This document shows positions 11,801-22,428 of a stretch of DNA of 64,000 nt, in pieces. Position numbers and translations under genes: made by a program. The notes beneath the pieces are model-generated. The model ran no database searches. It had not been told where the DNA came from and saw only the letters and a list, made by a program, of their open reading frames with translations. Source of the DNA: Fennellomyces sp. T-0311. Its lineage: Eukaryota > Mucoromycota > Mucoromycetes > Mucorales > Lichtheimiaceae. The number at the start of each line of letters is the position of its first letter. The stretch's first letter is position 1. The stretch covers positions 806,001 through 870,000 of the forward strand of contig JALLLT010000012.1 in the NCBI GenBank assembly GCA_025266875.1, given 5' to 3'.

Positions 11801-14800
11801 TTCTTCCACAGGCTGTTCACTCACTGACTGTTTGCGTTTGGTGACTCGAGATACGCGTGGTCCAAAGAACGGGCCATGTCCATTGCCCACATCCAACTCC
11901 TCGATATCCTGCATTTCAACATCCTGTTGCTGCTGCTGCTGCTCCTGATACTGAGGCTTCTCGGTGCGAGTGAACATGTCCGTGATGAGATGTTGCTTGA
12001 ACTTGTCATTTTTTTCGGCAATACGCTTGTACAGCCAGTCCGGATGTTGCACGCGAGGAACTGGATTGTCGACTTTTTGAAACGCGGCAGGAATCGTAAT
12101 GAGCTTTTGAATGACGGATCCGAAGCGTTCAATATAATAGTTCCAGTCAAGAATATCGCGAATATCAAAGCTGGTCAGTGAATTGTCTTTGAGCCATTTG
12201 CGCAAGTAATGCTTCTTAATGGCGGGTTCGGCGTTGAAGATTGTTACTGGGATGGCTCGCTCTGATACTGGAAGCCCATGAGGTCGCTCTGAAATGATGA
12301 ATTTACACGCAAGGCCCTTGTCCTTGACCATCTGATCGCCCAAGAATTCAGCAAGACGTCGCGCGGTGCTAATGGCTGTTGATTTCTGTGAGCCGTAATC
12401 TTCCAAGGTTTTGGACATGCTTCGATTTTCAGAAATCAGTTCAAACAATTCGTCGTCATGGAGATCGCTCGCTTTGCTGTACAAGATATCCAACCATTCG
12501 TTGCACACGGTTGCCACGGAAGCGTAACACTCCTCCAATGTGCTGCCTTCCAAAAAGACCTTAAAGATGGCCTCTTGGAAATCCTTGATCAACTTGAGTT
12601 CACCGCGTCGTTTGACTTCGAAACCCTTCAATTCGGCAAGCGATCCGTCGTCATTGAATACCGCGTAACGCTTTTTCAGCAGCTTGTCCTCGACGGTGGA
12701 TGCTGGCAAGATCATGGCTCGATACGGACCGTCGATTTCGAAAAAGATACTGTTTTCGCTGTGAACCGAATACTCGGCCTTTCCAGCATCAACCAGATCT
12801 TGATACTGGTGGTTGGTGAACTTTTCATGCACAAGATGATTCAACATGGTGCATGGGTAATCAATCTTGACCTTTTTGCCGTTTGTTGTTGTAAACGCGA
12901 ACGTTTCCGGGAAACTCTTTGGCAAGATACACCAGATACCATCGGTATCGAGTTCAAGAGGGCGACCCAGACGTTCGACCAGCTGTCTTGCCATCTGAAT
13001 AATCCTTGCACCGGTCAAACACACGATACCGGCCATTTCCAAGGAATGCCAGCGAGCACCTTTTCGCATAACGTAGCCATAAAACGAGTTCAAAATACAC
13101 TTGTGTGCCAATTGCAGCGAGTCGTACAGTACAATCATCTTTTTGGCCTCATCCACCTTGGTCAAAGAGCCTTCACTAGACGCCTTGTCCAGATTCTGTT
13201 TCCATTTCTTGTGTAATCCCTTGTACGTGTAACGGCGATCACGGAAAGCTCTGACTGTTTCGACATAGAAAGGATTTTCGCGTTGACAAATGATGGATTC
13301 CTTTTCCATGGTCTTTGTTTCGCGCACCTTTTTGTAGACCTTTTTGCTGTAATCGGTCAAACGTCGCTGAACAAGCGTGTTTTGTTCGGCGGCTGTGAGC
13401 GCGTGCCATGCTCGACGTGGCTCGTTAGGTCGTTTGGGTGGAAAGGTTTCGGTGGTCAATTGCGAACGAATCATTCGGTATTCGTTGAGTTTGGCTGGGT
13501 AGTATTCACCACGCCATGACCATGTCATTCGTCGATCGCAGGTTTTGTCTGGCAGGTTGAATTCGCACGTGGCACACATAGATTCTTCAATCATGGCGTC
13601 AGGCTGCAATCGGTTGGTCAGGATAATGTTGGGATACATGGCCGCAACGTCAAGATGGTAGATAAGTGGTGCTTCGTGTCGAATAGGATTGTCACGTAGA
13701 TCCTCTAGTCGTTTCTTGATATCGTCGTATACTTCTTGGTAATTGGCAATGTCTTCCAGCTTTTGCTTTTCTTCCACTTGAAGTGTGAATTTCAAGGCGG
13801 AATCAAGTTGATCGATAAGCTGTAGCAAAAGGGTTATTAGTAAACAGGTTTCGTTTTTACGGGTGGTAAAAAAAAGACGCTAACCTGTTGTGCAGCCGCT
13901 GGATCAAGTTTAAAATGTGTATCGATATCGCTTCGGAAAACGCCTGCTTCCAATGCTTCGACGTGGCCACCAACGTATGTCTCACTTTCAAGTAAATGTC
14001 CTTCGAACATTTTGTTCGTTTCGTCGACGTGTTTGTTGGGTATAATGACATTGACGTTGTATGCTTCCACCTAACGCACGTTTAGTTCACCTTTTTTAAC
14101 ACCCTCACGCATTCGATTTACCATCAGGAGCAGCTCGCAGAGTGTACCGGTACCTTTTCGTAACACTTCATCTGGTACCAAAGGAATGATGTTACACAGC
14201 GAAAAGATAAAGGGATGCACGTATTTCATGTATAAATAATAAGTTGCCACAGCATCGGAAACTGAGTACTGTGCAAGTGTCTGCGGTCGCTCAGAAGCGA
14301 ATCTACGCATGGATACGTTCAGTATAACGAAAAAGGACAATCATTCGTGCCATACCGAGTCATGTCTTCGGGATCCAGTTCCATGGGGTTATAGCCGAGT
14401 TTTTTTGTCGTAACGGCTTTGAGGCCCTGACTACCTTGCGGTAAATACGAATCACGCTTCACCCATCGGAAAGCGTCCATATGAGAAGCGTGTTTGCACT
14501 TATATTCATCTTCTTCATCTTTGTATACACCAATTTCCTTTTTTTTACAAGATGGTTCAGCTTTTTTTCTCTCGTTTGTTTTGTTGTGTACCACACTTAC
14601 AGCATGCATATCAAATCCATTTACTTTTGCGCGCGCTTCTATGAACGGCCAATCGAAAAAGTCACCGTTATAGGTTACGTAAATGGTTGGTCGAGCCTCT
14701 TTGATGTGTTCAAAGAATCGTGCAATCACATCGTGCTATACAAAGCATCAACACGTCATCCTCTGAGCAGGATACACAAACATACCTCATTCGCTTCATT

Positions 14801-16176
14801 GAAAATGGTAAACGGACCTTCGTATTCAGGCTTCGGTGTATATTCAAAGTCCTCGATATCCTGGCTGACGATTTCTCGATTGGTGATAAGGTATCCCTAT
14901 ATGAACGTCATAAGATCAACGTTTCATTCCTTGCTGCTGTATACATGCCTTTCCGTCAATCATGTACGAAATCATCATGATAGAATCGATGGTTGCGTCG
15001 GGGAATTTGAGCGGCAGTTTGGTTGTTTCGATATCGAATGCCATGACGACGGGATCGGGACGATGAACGAGATCTTCTCGTCGCGTGAGGACAACCGTTT
15101 CGTCCGGCATTGCTTTTGCCGTATACCATACACCAACACGGATATCTATATCCACGCTCCTTGAATGACGGTCCCTTCCATTATGCACTACTTACTCAAA
15201 TCGATGGCCACGCGAACATAATACGGAACGTCGTATTCGCGGATATCAATGATATTGTCGATCGCCTCGTTAAAATTTTTCCGTGAAGACATGGATGCCA
15301 ATCCTAATCCTGGTTCGTAACTGATATGGTTTGTTTCACTGATATAAAAAAATGTTTAATTTGCTGTGATCACTCGAACGATGAATCAAAACTTACTTTA
15401 CAACTTCGGCATATGTATCCACAGCATCATTTTTCTCTCTGTTTTTCTGGGCAGCCGGTAACAGAATCTTTCGTACTGACAATAGATCCGAGACGTTGCG
15501 GAAAAACAGTTGGATCAACACACGTTTTCGACCAAGAAGATGGTTTGGCTATTTCAAAACAAGTCAATTTCCCTTGTTGTCATGCCAACAAACCCAATTA
15601 CCTGTTTCAAATCTTCCTTATGTACCCGTCGCACTCGTTCAATTGTATTTTCGAATCTTCGGCGCAGATATTCCTCCACTTCACCTTCTGTTCCGGGCTA
15701 CACAATACCTGTAAGCTCCATTGATCATATTTTCTTTATACAAGCACACGTACTTTGCAGCCGATATAAAAGTAAGGACTATGCAACAACAGCACTTTGA
15801 AGGTTTCGCCCTTGTCGTTGAGAAAATAATAGTTTACACCGGCACGACCGCCTGCCCATTCCGGATCAGGTACGAGCGTCTTTTATAAGAAAGTAAATGA
15901 TTTTGAAGGTAAAAAAATGAGAGTTTGTACCGCATGCATGTTGATGAGCCAACCAAGTTGTTCTGGCCCACTGTTGTAACGTTCGAAACCAAACTTTTCT
16001 TCGAGTTCAGATAGTTTTCGAATGTCATCGAAACGTTGATCAAGGTTGGAAGGAGCATTGTCGGTTCCTGAGGGTAAGCCGTATCGTTGAAGTGATGAAT
16101 TGGCACGGTTTGACCCAGGACGGCCTCGACCTGGACGACCATTCGATCCACTACCGAATTCACGTCGTGTGGTCAT
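8894..16176 (-). CDS. POL2: DNA polymerase epsilon catalytic subunit A
   Basis: Leading-strand replicative DNA polymerase with proofreading, roughly 2,200 residues, full length for the family. The start [11 protein letters not shown] matches a Gly/Arg-rich N-terminus. The 5' 2.3 kb is cut by several short introns; from about 13820 to 8894 it is one exon. The exonuclease domain shows [14 protein letters not shown] and [18 protein letters not shown]. The polymerase domain shows motif [18 protein letters not shown], motif [17 protein letters not shown] and motif [10 protein letters not shown] Gln run marks the linker to the inactive second polymerase half. The C-terminus carries the two cysteine clusters: CTTC with CRGC, and CKRC with CDQC. 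The exact 5' exon borders were not all resolved. MluI-box-like motifs lie about 80 bp upstream. Confidence 0.97.
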
Positions 16177-16254
16177 GCCGTTTTTTTTTAGGTATAAAAG
16201 TGCGTTGTTCCTTAAAAAATTATTGTGTTCGCACCGTATATTTTTCAACTTTAA

Positions 16255-16290
16255 GCGCGTAACGCGATTTTACGCGACGTGACCGGCGCG
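16255..16290. promoter_or_regulatory. Cluster of MCB-like (ACGCG) motifs upstream of POL2
   Basis: Within 36 bp there are ACGCGA at 16262 and 16272, a reverse ACGCGC at 16255-16260 and a CGGCGCG. ACGCGT-type MCB elements bind the MBF factor, which drives G1/S genes including replication genes in yeasts. The cluster starts 79 bp upstream of the POL2 start codon, so G1/S control of POL2 is a reasonable inference. Confidence 0.5.
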
Positions 16291-16548
16291 ACTTTTTTTT
16301 ACATGTCCTTGGCCCCGTAACCTGCTTTAGCTTACCATTGGAGCATTGACATTGACTATTATTGGGAAGGAAGTCAATCCAAAAGTCAGATAGATAGGGG
16401 TTTGTTTATACAAAACGTAACATGTAGTTTTATTGAAAGTGTGTGCCGAATAGATATGAGACAATACATCCAAAATAAGATGGGAAGTATCTGCAATAAG
16501 GGTCATTATTTAAATGATACCAATATTAGACAAACAATATCTACGCTA
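16291..16548. other. Intergenic between POL2 and small gene C
   Basis: AT-rich, and I see nothing in it beyond polyadenylation-like A/T stretches. Confidence 0.3.
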
Positions 16549-16761
16549 TTATTTCAACACAAGGTAATCGATTAAAGCGCGGGGATTTTCAGTGGAAGCA
16601 CTTCTGCTGGTATGCGTCTCCTGTGGTACATCGTCCTTGGCTTGCTTCTTGTTAACTTCCTTTGGTACATAATCCTCTTGATGTGGCTCTTTGGCGGCTG
16701 GAATGACTGTATTACGCGAACGCTCCGTTACACTCTTGAAGGGGTTGGATGGGAAAGGCAT
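16549..16761 (-). CDS. Small polar protein, IDYLxLK family, copy C
   Basis: Predicted 70-residue protein related to the copies at 1005-1220 and 19284-19499. It begins MPFPSNPFKSV and ends ENPRALIDYLVLK; in between it keeps SRN, DYV, a KDDVPQE block matching KDEVPRD, and the C-terminal IDYLxLK. The frame is open further upstream (to 16929), but the start was placed at the internal Met because the other two copies begin there and the upstream residues look non-coding. No domain is recognised. It lies closer to copy B than to copy A but shows no DNA-level flank match to them, so it is the older paralogue. Confidence 0.5.
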   Translation of the reverse strand: MPFPSNPFKSVTERSRNTVIPAAKEPHQEDYVPKEVNKKQAKDDVPQETHTSRSASTENPRALIDYLVLK

Positions 16762-16929
16762 GTTGTTATAAAAATGTGAAGACAGAGATATGCTTTTGAG
16801 TTTTGACGTGACAGGACTGATCCAATTTATACGTGTTTTGAATGCTGCGCGACACTCAATGCGCTGAATAAGCAGATATGACAGGTACGAATGGATTTCA
16901 AAAGGATTTGGGAGGAACACAAGAATCAT

Positions 16930-19099
16930 ACGCGTTGAGATGATAGTATACTGTTAAAACAATCGTCATTTATATCTTTGTAAACTATGTATGAATAAAA
17001 GCTTCTTGCAATAGTAGTTGGATACTTGCCGCCTTCACTACCTTGGCAGCTTGGCAATCTAACGATTGCTTAAGCAGTTACTTGCGAGAACTTGGAGATC
17101 TGTGCTACTGTTGGCGGAGTGCTCAGCATTACTCACAGAAGACTCATCACAATTGATGGACCACTAATTCGGGATCCCGAAAGCCCGTGCCTTTTTGTAA
17201 AAAACAAAACCCTAAATGGGACTTTTAGCTTACTTTTGGTATGAATATGGAACCTTTGTCAGATGATCTTGTGCTCAGCTTCTCCGGTTAATCGTTTATG
17301 TATCATGACCTAAAGCTTGATTGACTGTTCCCGGCGAGTTCGCAGTGCACAAGTAATATCAGGAATGGATGTAGTATCTGACAAAAAGTATTACGATGGG
17401 ATGAAAATGGGCCTGTACGCACATATACCTTCAAAGATCTAATCAAGAAGTAATTGAATCTTGATGCATCGTGCTGCGGAAGCGATTATACGTACGTGAC
17501 GATATTAACAAAATTATGAAAGAGCATCTTTTGCATATCCCCACGCTCAGGAAATATGAAGATGTTTCTGCAGCTCTTGGCTACGAACTTCTTCAGAAGA
17601 TAAATGGATAATCTATGTACGTAGAGCTCACTTCCGGAGCCATTTCGAAGTTAATTCTCGGTTCCCAAATTAGAATCCGGAAGCTATCCCAAAAAGCAAT
17701 GTCATATGTTTCTGTATTCTAGGAAGTTCTTGATGCGACGGAAGTCCATACGTAGAAAGTCACTCACCAAGAGGTGAGTCACCGATGCAAACTGCGACAA
17801 TGATCGCATGCGTAGTATACGTGTGACCTGAATAGACAAGGGAAAAGTCGATATTCCTGGAAAAAAAACAGTGCAATATGTAAACATCATACACGAACCA
17901 TTGGTCCCTAGAAGCGCCTAGTGTGGTATAACAAAATAAAACCTTGGAAATTGATAGATTAGCTCTTATTTTGTCATGACGACACTCGTTGGCCATCAGT
18001 TTAGAAGGATCGAACGGTGTTCTTAAACGGTTTTGGCACTCTTATATATGGCCATACTGCTGTTTTTTCAAGTTCCATTGTGCATACCTTGATATACGTA
18101 TGGCCTGCGGATTATTCACCAAAACGCGTACTTGGAGGTACTCGTTGACAATTGGTATTCACAATGATTCCTTGGGTAGCGCCGATTCCTTACTCGTGAT
18201 GCCCAAGAAGGCAATAAAAATATATGCTTTATCATCAAGGCGTATTCCATCTATGAAACTATCAGTCTAAAACTACTTTATGGTTTTTACAAGTCGCTCT
18301 CCAGTGAATTACTTCTGATTCTTTCAATGCAAAGCGATACACAAGTAGCACAAACGGACTCATCCAAATTCAACAGCAATCCATATTTACATCTTTTTAT
18401 ATAACACTCCTAGTAAATGGAATGATACATGACATGCCACGCTCCCGGCACATTGTCAACCTATTACGCGTTCAGGTGTTTTCCTTTGCTACCTTCGCCG
18501 CTTCATGATATCTAATGCAGCTGTTTTACAAAAATGTTAATCCACCGTAAACACCACATCTCTTCAAATAATTTTACCGTATTATACCTTGATGCTCCCG
18601 CAAAATCGTATTATACTATTTTTCACATTATCGAGCAACCAGGACTACGTACATAATGAAATATATAGATTTGGAACAATAAATAGCGGCCCATATCCGT
18701 GTAGTTCCAACGGTTAATATGATGTGTAAGTGACCCTTTTCTTTGTACCACGCAAGCCATTCATGGTTTCGGTGCGACATGGCTTCAAATTAGGTATTTG
18801 TTGTAGCTGTAAAAGAAATTACATGTCATGAAACATTGAAGAGATCGTTGGCTTTTGACTTGCAGGAAATGCTTGTGATGTACCAAACAACGCGACTAGC
18901 AAAATGCGTGCCAATATTACTCTTAGCAGTTATCGTTTAATCGCCTGTAGCCGCTTTTTTCTGTTTCTTTAGCCTTTCCAACTTTGTCACTTATATGCAA
19001 TTATTTTAGCATCTACGTCGCGCAGCAAAATATTACGTATTACGCTCGTGAGTTGGAATGACGATTATCACTTTGTAAAGGCTTTTATTGCTAAAAAGA
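16930..19099. other. Intergenic, 2.2 kb, one coding-like fragment
   Basis: Mostly AT-rich non-coding DNA. At 17471-17611 on the plus strand 47 codons read like the end of a real protein (IPTLRKYEDVSAALGYELLQ before the stop), preceded by a possible splice acceptor. No start or upstream exon was found and I do not recognise a family. The rest shows nothing I can support. Confidence 0.3.
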
Positions 19100-19680
19100 A
19101 GGTTTTTATTACTAAGCAGTGTCACCAATGGTAACCGAGTACAAGATGTAACGAAAAGATGCAATTGGGGAACACCCGATTATTCAGCAAAGCTGTCGCA
19201 GCACAACCAGAAATGTATAAATTGATCAAGAATTACATCCACATTGAAGCATACAACAAATCATCTCTTATATTATCCAAAACATGCCTTCCACATCAAT
19301 ACTTTTCAGCCACTTCAAGTCTGGTAATACTCGCACAGACAGCAGGAATGCTGTTGCACCTATGGCAAGCGATCAAGATTATGTCGCGAAGAAACTTTAT
19401 ACACGAGCCAAAGATGAAGTGCCACGGGACAAGTCTGATGGAACTAAACCTTCCACTCAAGAACCCGTTGCGCGTATCGATTACCTTCTGTTAAAGTGAA
19501 GTCCAAGCACACTCCCATTATTCCGCGGCCATTAGAGCTACCAGTTAGAAGATATTACATGCATATCCAAAACATAGAAACTTCACAACTTATTCCCTCC
19601 TATTTTGTAAATCGCATTGTAGATCCATTTTGTTTTTGAACATTATAACCAAGTACATTATATAAACTATTTATATTGAA
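19100..19680 (+). repeat. Inverted duplication, arm B
   Basis: Plus-strand match to the minus strand of 870-1400, covering about 180 bp upstream, the 71-codon gene and about 180 bp downstream. Divergence in the flanks is higher than in the coding part, as expected if the protein has been kept under selection since the duplication. Confidence 0.75.
19284..19499 (+). CDS. Small polar protein, IDYLLLK family, copy B
   Basis: Predicted 71-residue protein, 65 of 71 residues identical to copy A; most changes are conservative. It begins MPSTSILFSHFKS and ends PVARIDYLLLK. It has no signal peptide or membrane segment and is probably disordered except for the hydrophobic C-terminal tail. It is unspliced. 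The 5' leader is conserved with copy A, including the AAAACATG context of the start. Function unknown. Confidence 0.6.
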   Translation: MPSTSILFSHFKSGNTRTDSRNAVAPMASDQDYVAKKLYTRAKDEVPRDKSDGTKPSTQEPVARIDYLLLK

Positions 19681-19855
19681 ACAATCAAATGGAATATATC
19701 CAAAATGTAGATACCATTCAAATGTCCTACTATATCAAATATCGTAATATAAAACCAACATTGGTTTAATAAAAGAGATATCAAAAAAGTAGGTATCAAT
19801 GGCCGGAGTGAGGCCGACTGTCATTTTTTGTGACTAACACAGACTCATTTCAGTG

Positions 19856-20065
19856 GTACCTAAAAATTACCACTTCAAATCAGAAGCTCTTGATTTCATT
19901 CTACCAAAGATGTATATCGATCTGAACGAAATACATTAGCGCTACGTTCTACATGGCGCACTATTTAAACAGCAGTTGGTAGAAGATATTTCTAATGGTC
20001 TGGTTAAGGACACGCCTAGTGTAGAGGCTCCAAGCAATCTCTCATTTACATATTTCATATGTTAA
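19856..20065 (+). pseudogene. Coding remnant with an in-frame TAG
   Basis: Seventy codons in one frame read like protein (SEALDFILPKMYIDLNEIH, then RYVLHGALFKQQLVEDISNG) and are broken only by one TAG at about codon 24 and closed by TAA. A TTTCAG acceptor precedes it. I do not recognise the family. It looks like the last exon of a dead gene. Confidence 0.3.
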
Positions 20066-20640
20066 TTCTCCTCTCTTTATGATCAGCGCTAAATCTCAGC
20101 GATTTACCTTGATCGATGTTTGCTAGATATACAGATACAATTTGAAGGCGAAAGAAGGTTGTAATATCCAGGAAGTAATTGTAAATAGGTAAAAACGAAC
20201 GTCATCCGTAATCACGTATATGCTTTCCTTTTTGTCATTTCAATACAGTCGAGTCTACTCTTGTTCAATATATTGTAATATAAATACACTATGCTGTTGG
20301 CAAAGATCTACTGTGGTTAGAGGCAACTGATTAGCATGATAATGGCCAGTGTGTTTTCAGCATGCTGCATAGTCTCAATCCATAAGTGATGCCGCTCTCG
20401 CATGAAGTACACTGTTTGAGAGCAAAAGTACAGTTGTTACCTGTTAGACTTACTGCTATTAACGCATACATTCGTTCTGAGGGAATGAATTTAGTGAGGC
20501 TGCGTAGTGAGTGATATGCTGTTCAACGAAGATACCACGAGTATCCCAAAAGCATTCACAATCGCCATCATGGCATAATTCAAGTTCAGCTGTTTGCTTC
20601 TAGCGAATTTTGACGACTTGTCGATCTCAACGTTGAAATA
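20066..20640. other. Intergenic upstream of TRM82
   Basis: AT-rich with no supported gene. It contains the promoter of TRM82, but no element could be assigned. Confidence 0.3.
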
Positions 20641-22278
20641 ATGACGTCCCGAATTCCTTTCACAACCATCGTGCACAGCCCTTCCAAAGCCGAGATCGCG
20701 CTTGCAAATGGAAAGCAGTTCGTTGTACTGAACACAAGGTGATTACAGAATCGGGATCGTAACAACGTTCGAAAATACTGATCGATCCAACAGCACTGGT
20801 GAAACTGTCAAAGCAATCGCTGGTGACGACCGCAAGCAAGATTACAGTGAGCTTTACCGCGTCATGGCGTTTAACGGCGACGGCTCGTTGTTTGCTGGCA
20901 CCGGCGATGACAAGAAGATCAACGTGTACGATACCTCCAACTGGGCGCTCAAGTTTTCGAGGTAATAAATTTTCAACGCGTGCTGTACGACCAGTACATA
21001 AACATTATCTTTTTTTTTTTCCAGAGAGGCCAACAAGCGTGTCAATGCTCTTCAGTTCAACAATGCCGCAACCGAAATTGTCGTTGCAGACAAGTTTGGT
21101 GATGTTTATGCGTATGTTGATTTGCTATCGGATGAACTTGGGAATATTCCTGACATTATTTGAATAGCCATCCCGCCGTGGCTGGTGAAGGAAAGGAAGA
21201 TGAAAAACTGGCCCCTATTGTAGGACATGTTTCCATGACTACGGATATGGTAAATGAGATACGGGTTCTGGTTTGGAAAAGGCATTGATCCTCGGTGGTG
21301 TTAGACTTTGTCCAAGGATGAAAAATTCATTATCACCGCTGATCGAGATGAGCATATTCGCGTAAGCCGATATCCTAACGGCTACAACATTGAGTCCTTC
21401 TGCTTAGGCCACACTGAGTAAGCTAAGAATCTCTCCGCATGTACCAATGTCTAATTGGGACAACAGCGTCGTTACAAACATCCGGTTATTGCCCTGGGAT
21501 GAGAGCTTGCTAATTTCTGCAGGAGGTGATAACACTGTTCGTGTATGGGATTACCTGAAAGGAAAAGAACTGCAGAACTTCTCCATCAAGGAGTATATTG
21601 CTCCGTACATGCCAAAGGTAAACTGTAAGCAAATTATAGGCTGGATTGGGCTAAAAATGGTAAACTAGGCCACAGATGCCAACTCTGAAGAACCTATTGT
21701 GCGATCCATCGAAATTGATGCTACCGACAAGATTATCGCTGTTGTATTTGCAAAGTACATGTCTCTGGGTCATTTAATAAGCATGCGTATACTGATGGAC
21801 GAATAGGACGGCTGCAATTGTATTACTAGAATGGACCGCAGACAACACATTGGCATACAAATGCACCCTTGAAACAGGTTCCACAGTCTTGGATGCCAGC
21901 TTTGATTTGCAAAACCGATTGTGGGTGTCCCTTGCACCTGCTGAAGAGAATGGTGATTTGCTGGCTGTATTCCAGCAGAACGATGGAAAGGTAGTGGACA
22001 TCAAAAGAAGTATGGCGTTGGGACTAAGTCATAGTTACAGTACGAACGTTTGCCGTCAGACGATCCACTTGTGAAGCAAGCCAATTCAGTCGAGACCGGA
22101 CTCGGTAAGTGAGCACATGTACAATCTATCAAAGCACCTAACGTATCGATTAGTTGAAAAACTTCCTGATCTGTACACCATCTTTGGCCTTCGAAAACTT
22201 TTGGATCTCCCTGATTTCGTACAAACACCACCTGACAAAGCTCGAGGTAAAAACAAAAAGCGGAAGGTTACAGAGTAA
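20641..22278 (+). CDS. TRM82: tRNA (guanine-N7)-methyltransferase non-catalytic subunit, WD40
   Basis: Partner of the Trm8 methyltransferase that makes m7G46 in tRNAs; homologue of human WDR4. Ten exons (20641-20738, 20794-20961, 21025-21111, 21168-21249, 21305-21417, 21467-21617, 21669-21754, 21807-21990, 22041-22104, 22154-22278) join in frame to give 385 residues, normal for the family. Hallmarks are [18 protein letters not shown], the WD repeats [20 protein letters not shown] and [17 protein letters not shown], and the C-terminal [12 protein letters not shown] before a basic KKRKVTE tail. All introns are GT-AG, 49-63 bp. Convergent with the NIPA gene. Confidence 0.93.
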
Positions 22279-22377
22279 AGGTGCTCCTTCCTTTATATTA
22301 TAACTTTTTGCACGAAAAATAAGAGCACAATTAAACAAAAGAAGGGAAAAGTATAATATCATGTCATGCCGTTATGC

Positions 22378-22380
<3 letters not shown>

Positions 22381-22412
<32 letters not shown>
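22381..22412. repeat. (AT)16 microsatellite
   Basis: Thirty-two bases of uninterrupted AT dinucleotide between the 3' ends of TRM82 and the NIPA gene. Confidence 0.95.
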
Positions 22413-22414
<2 letters not shown>

Positions 22415-22428
22415 ACGTGAGGGTATCA

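Noticed and set aside
12458..13216. 252-codon open frame on the plus strand, and others at 10283-11029 and 9575-10090
   Set aside because: Antisense shadows of the long POL2 exon; the minus-strand product is conserved throughout.
20731..20760. Apparent 10-bp gap in TRM82 (GTGATTACAG) between reading frames
   Set aside because: A normal 55-bp intron from 20739 to 20793 with a branch-like CTGATC joins the exons in frame, so there is no frameshift.
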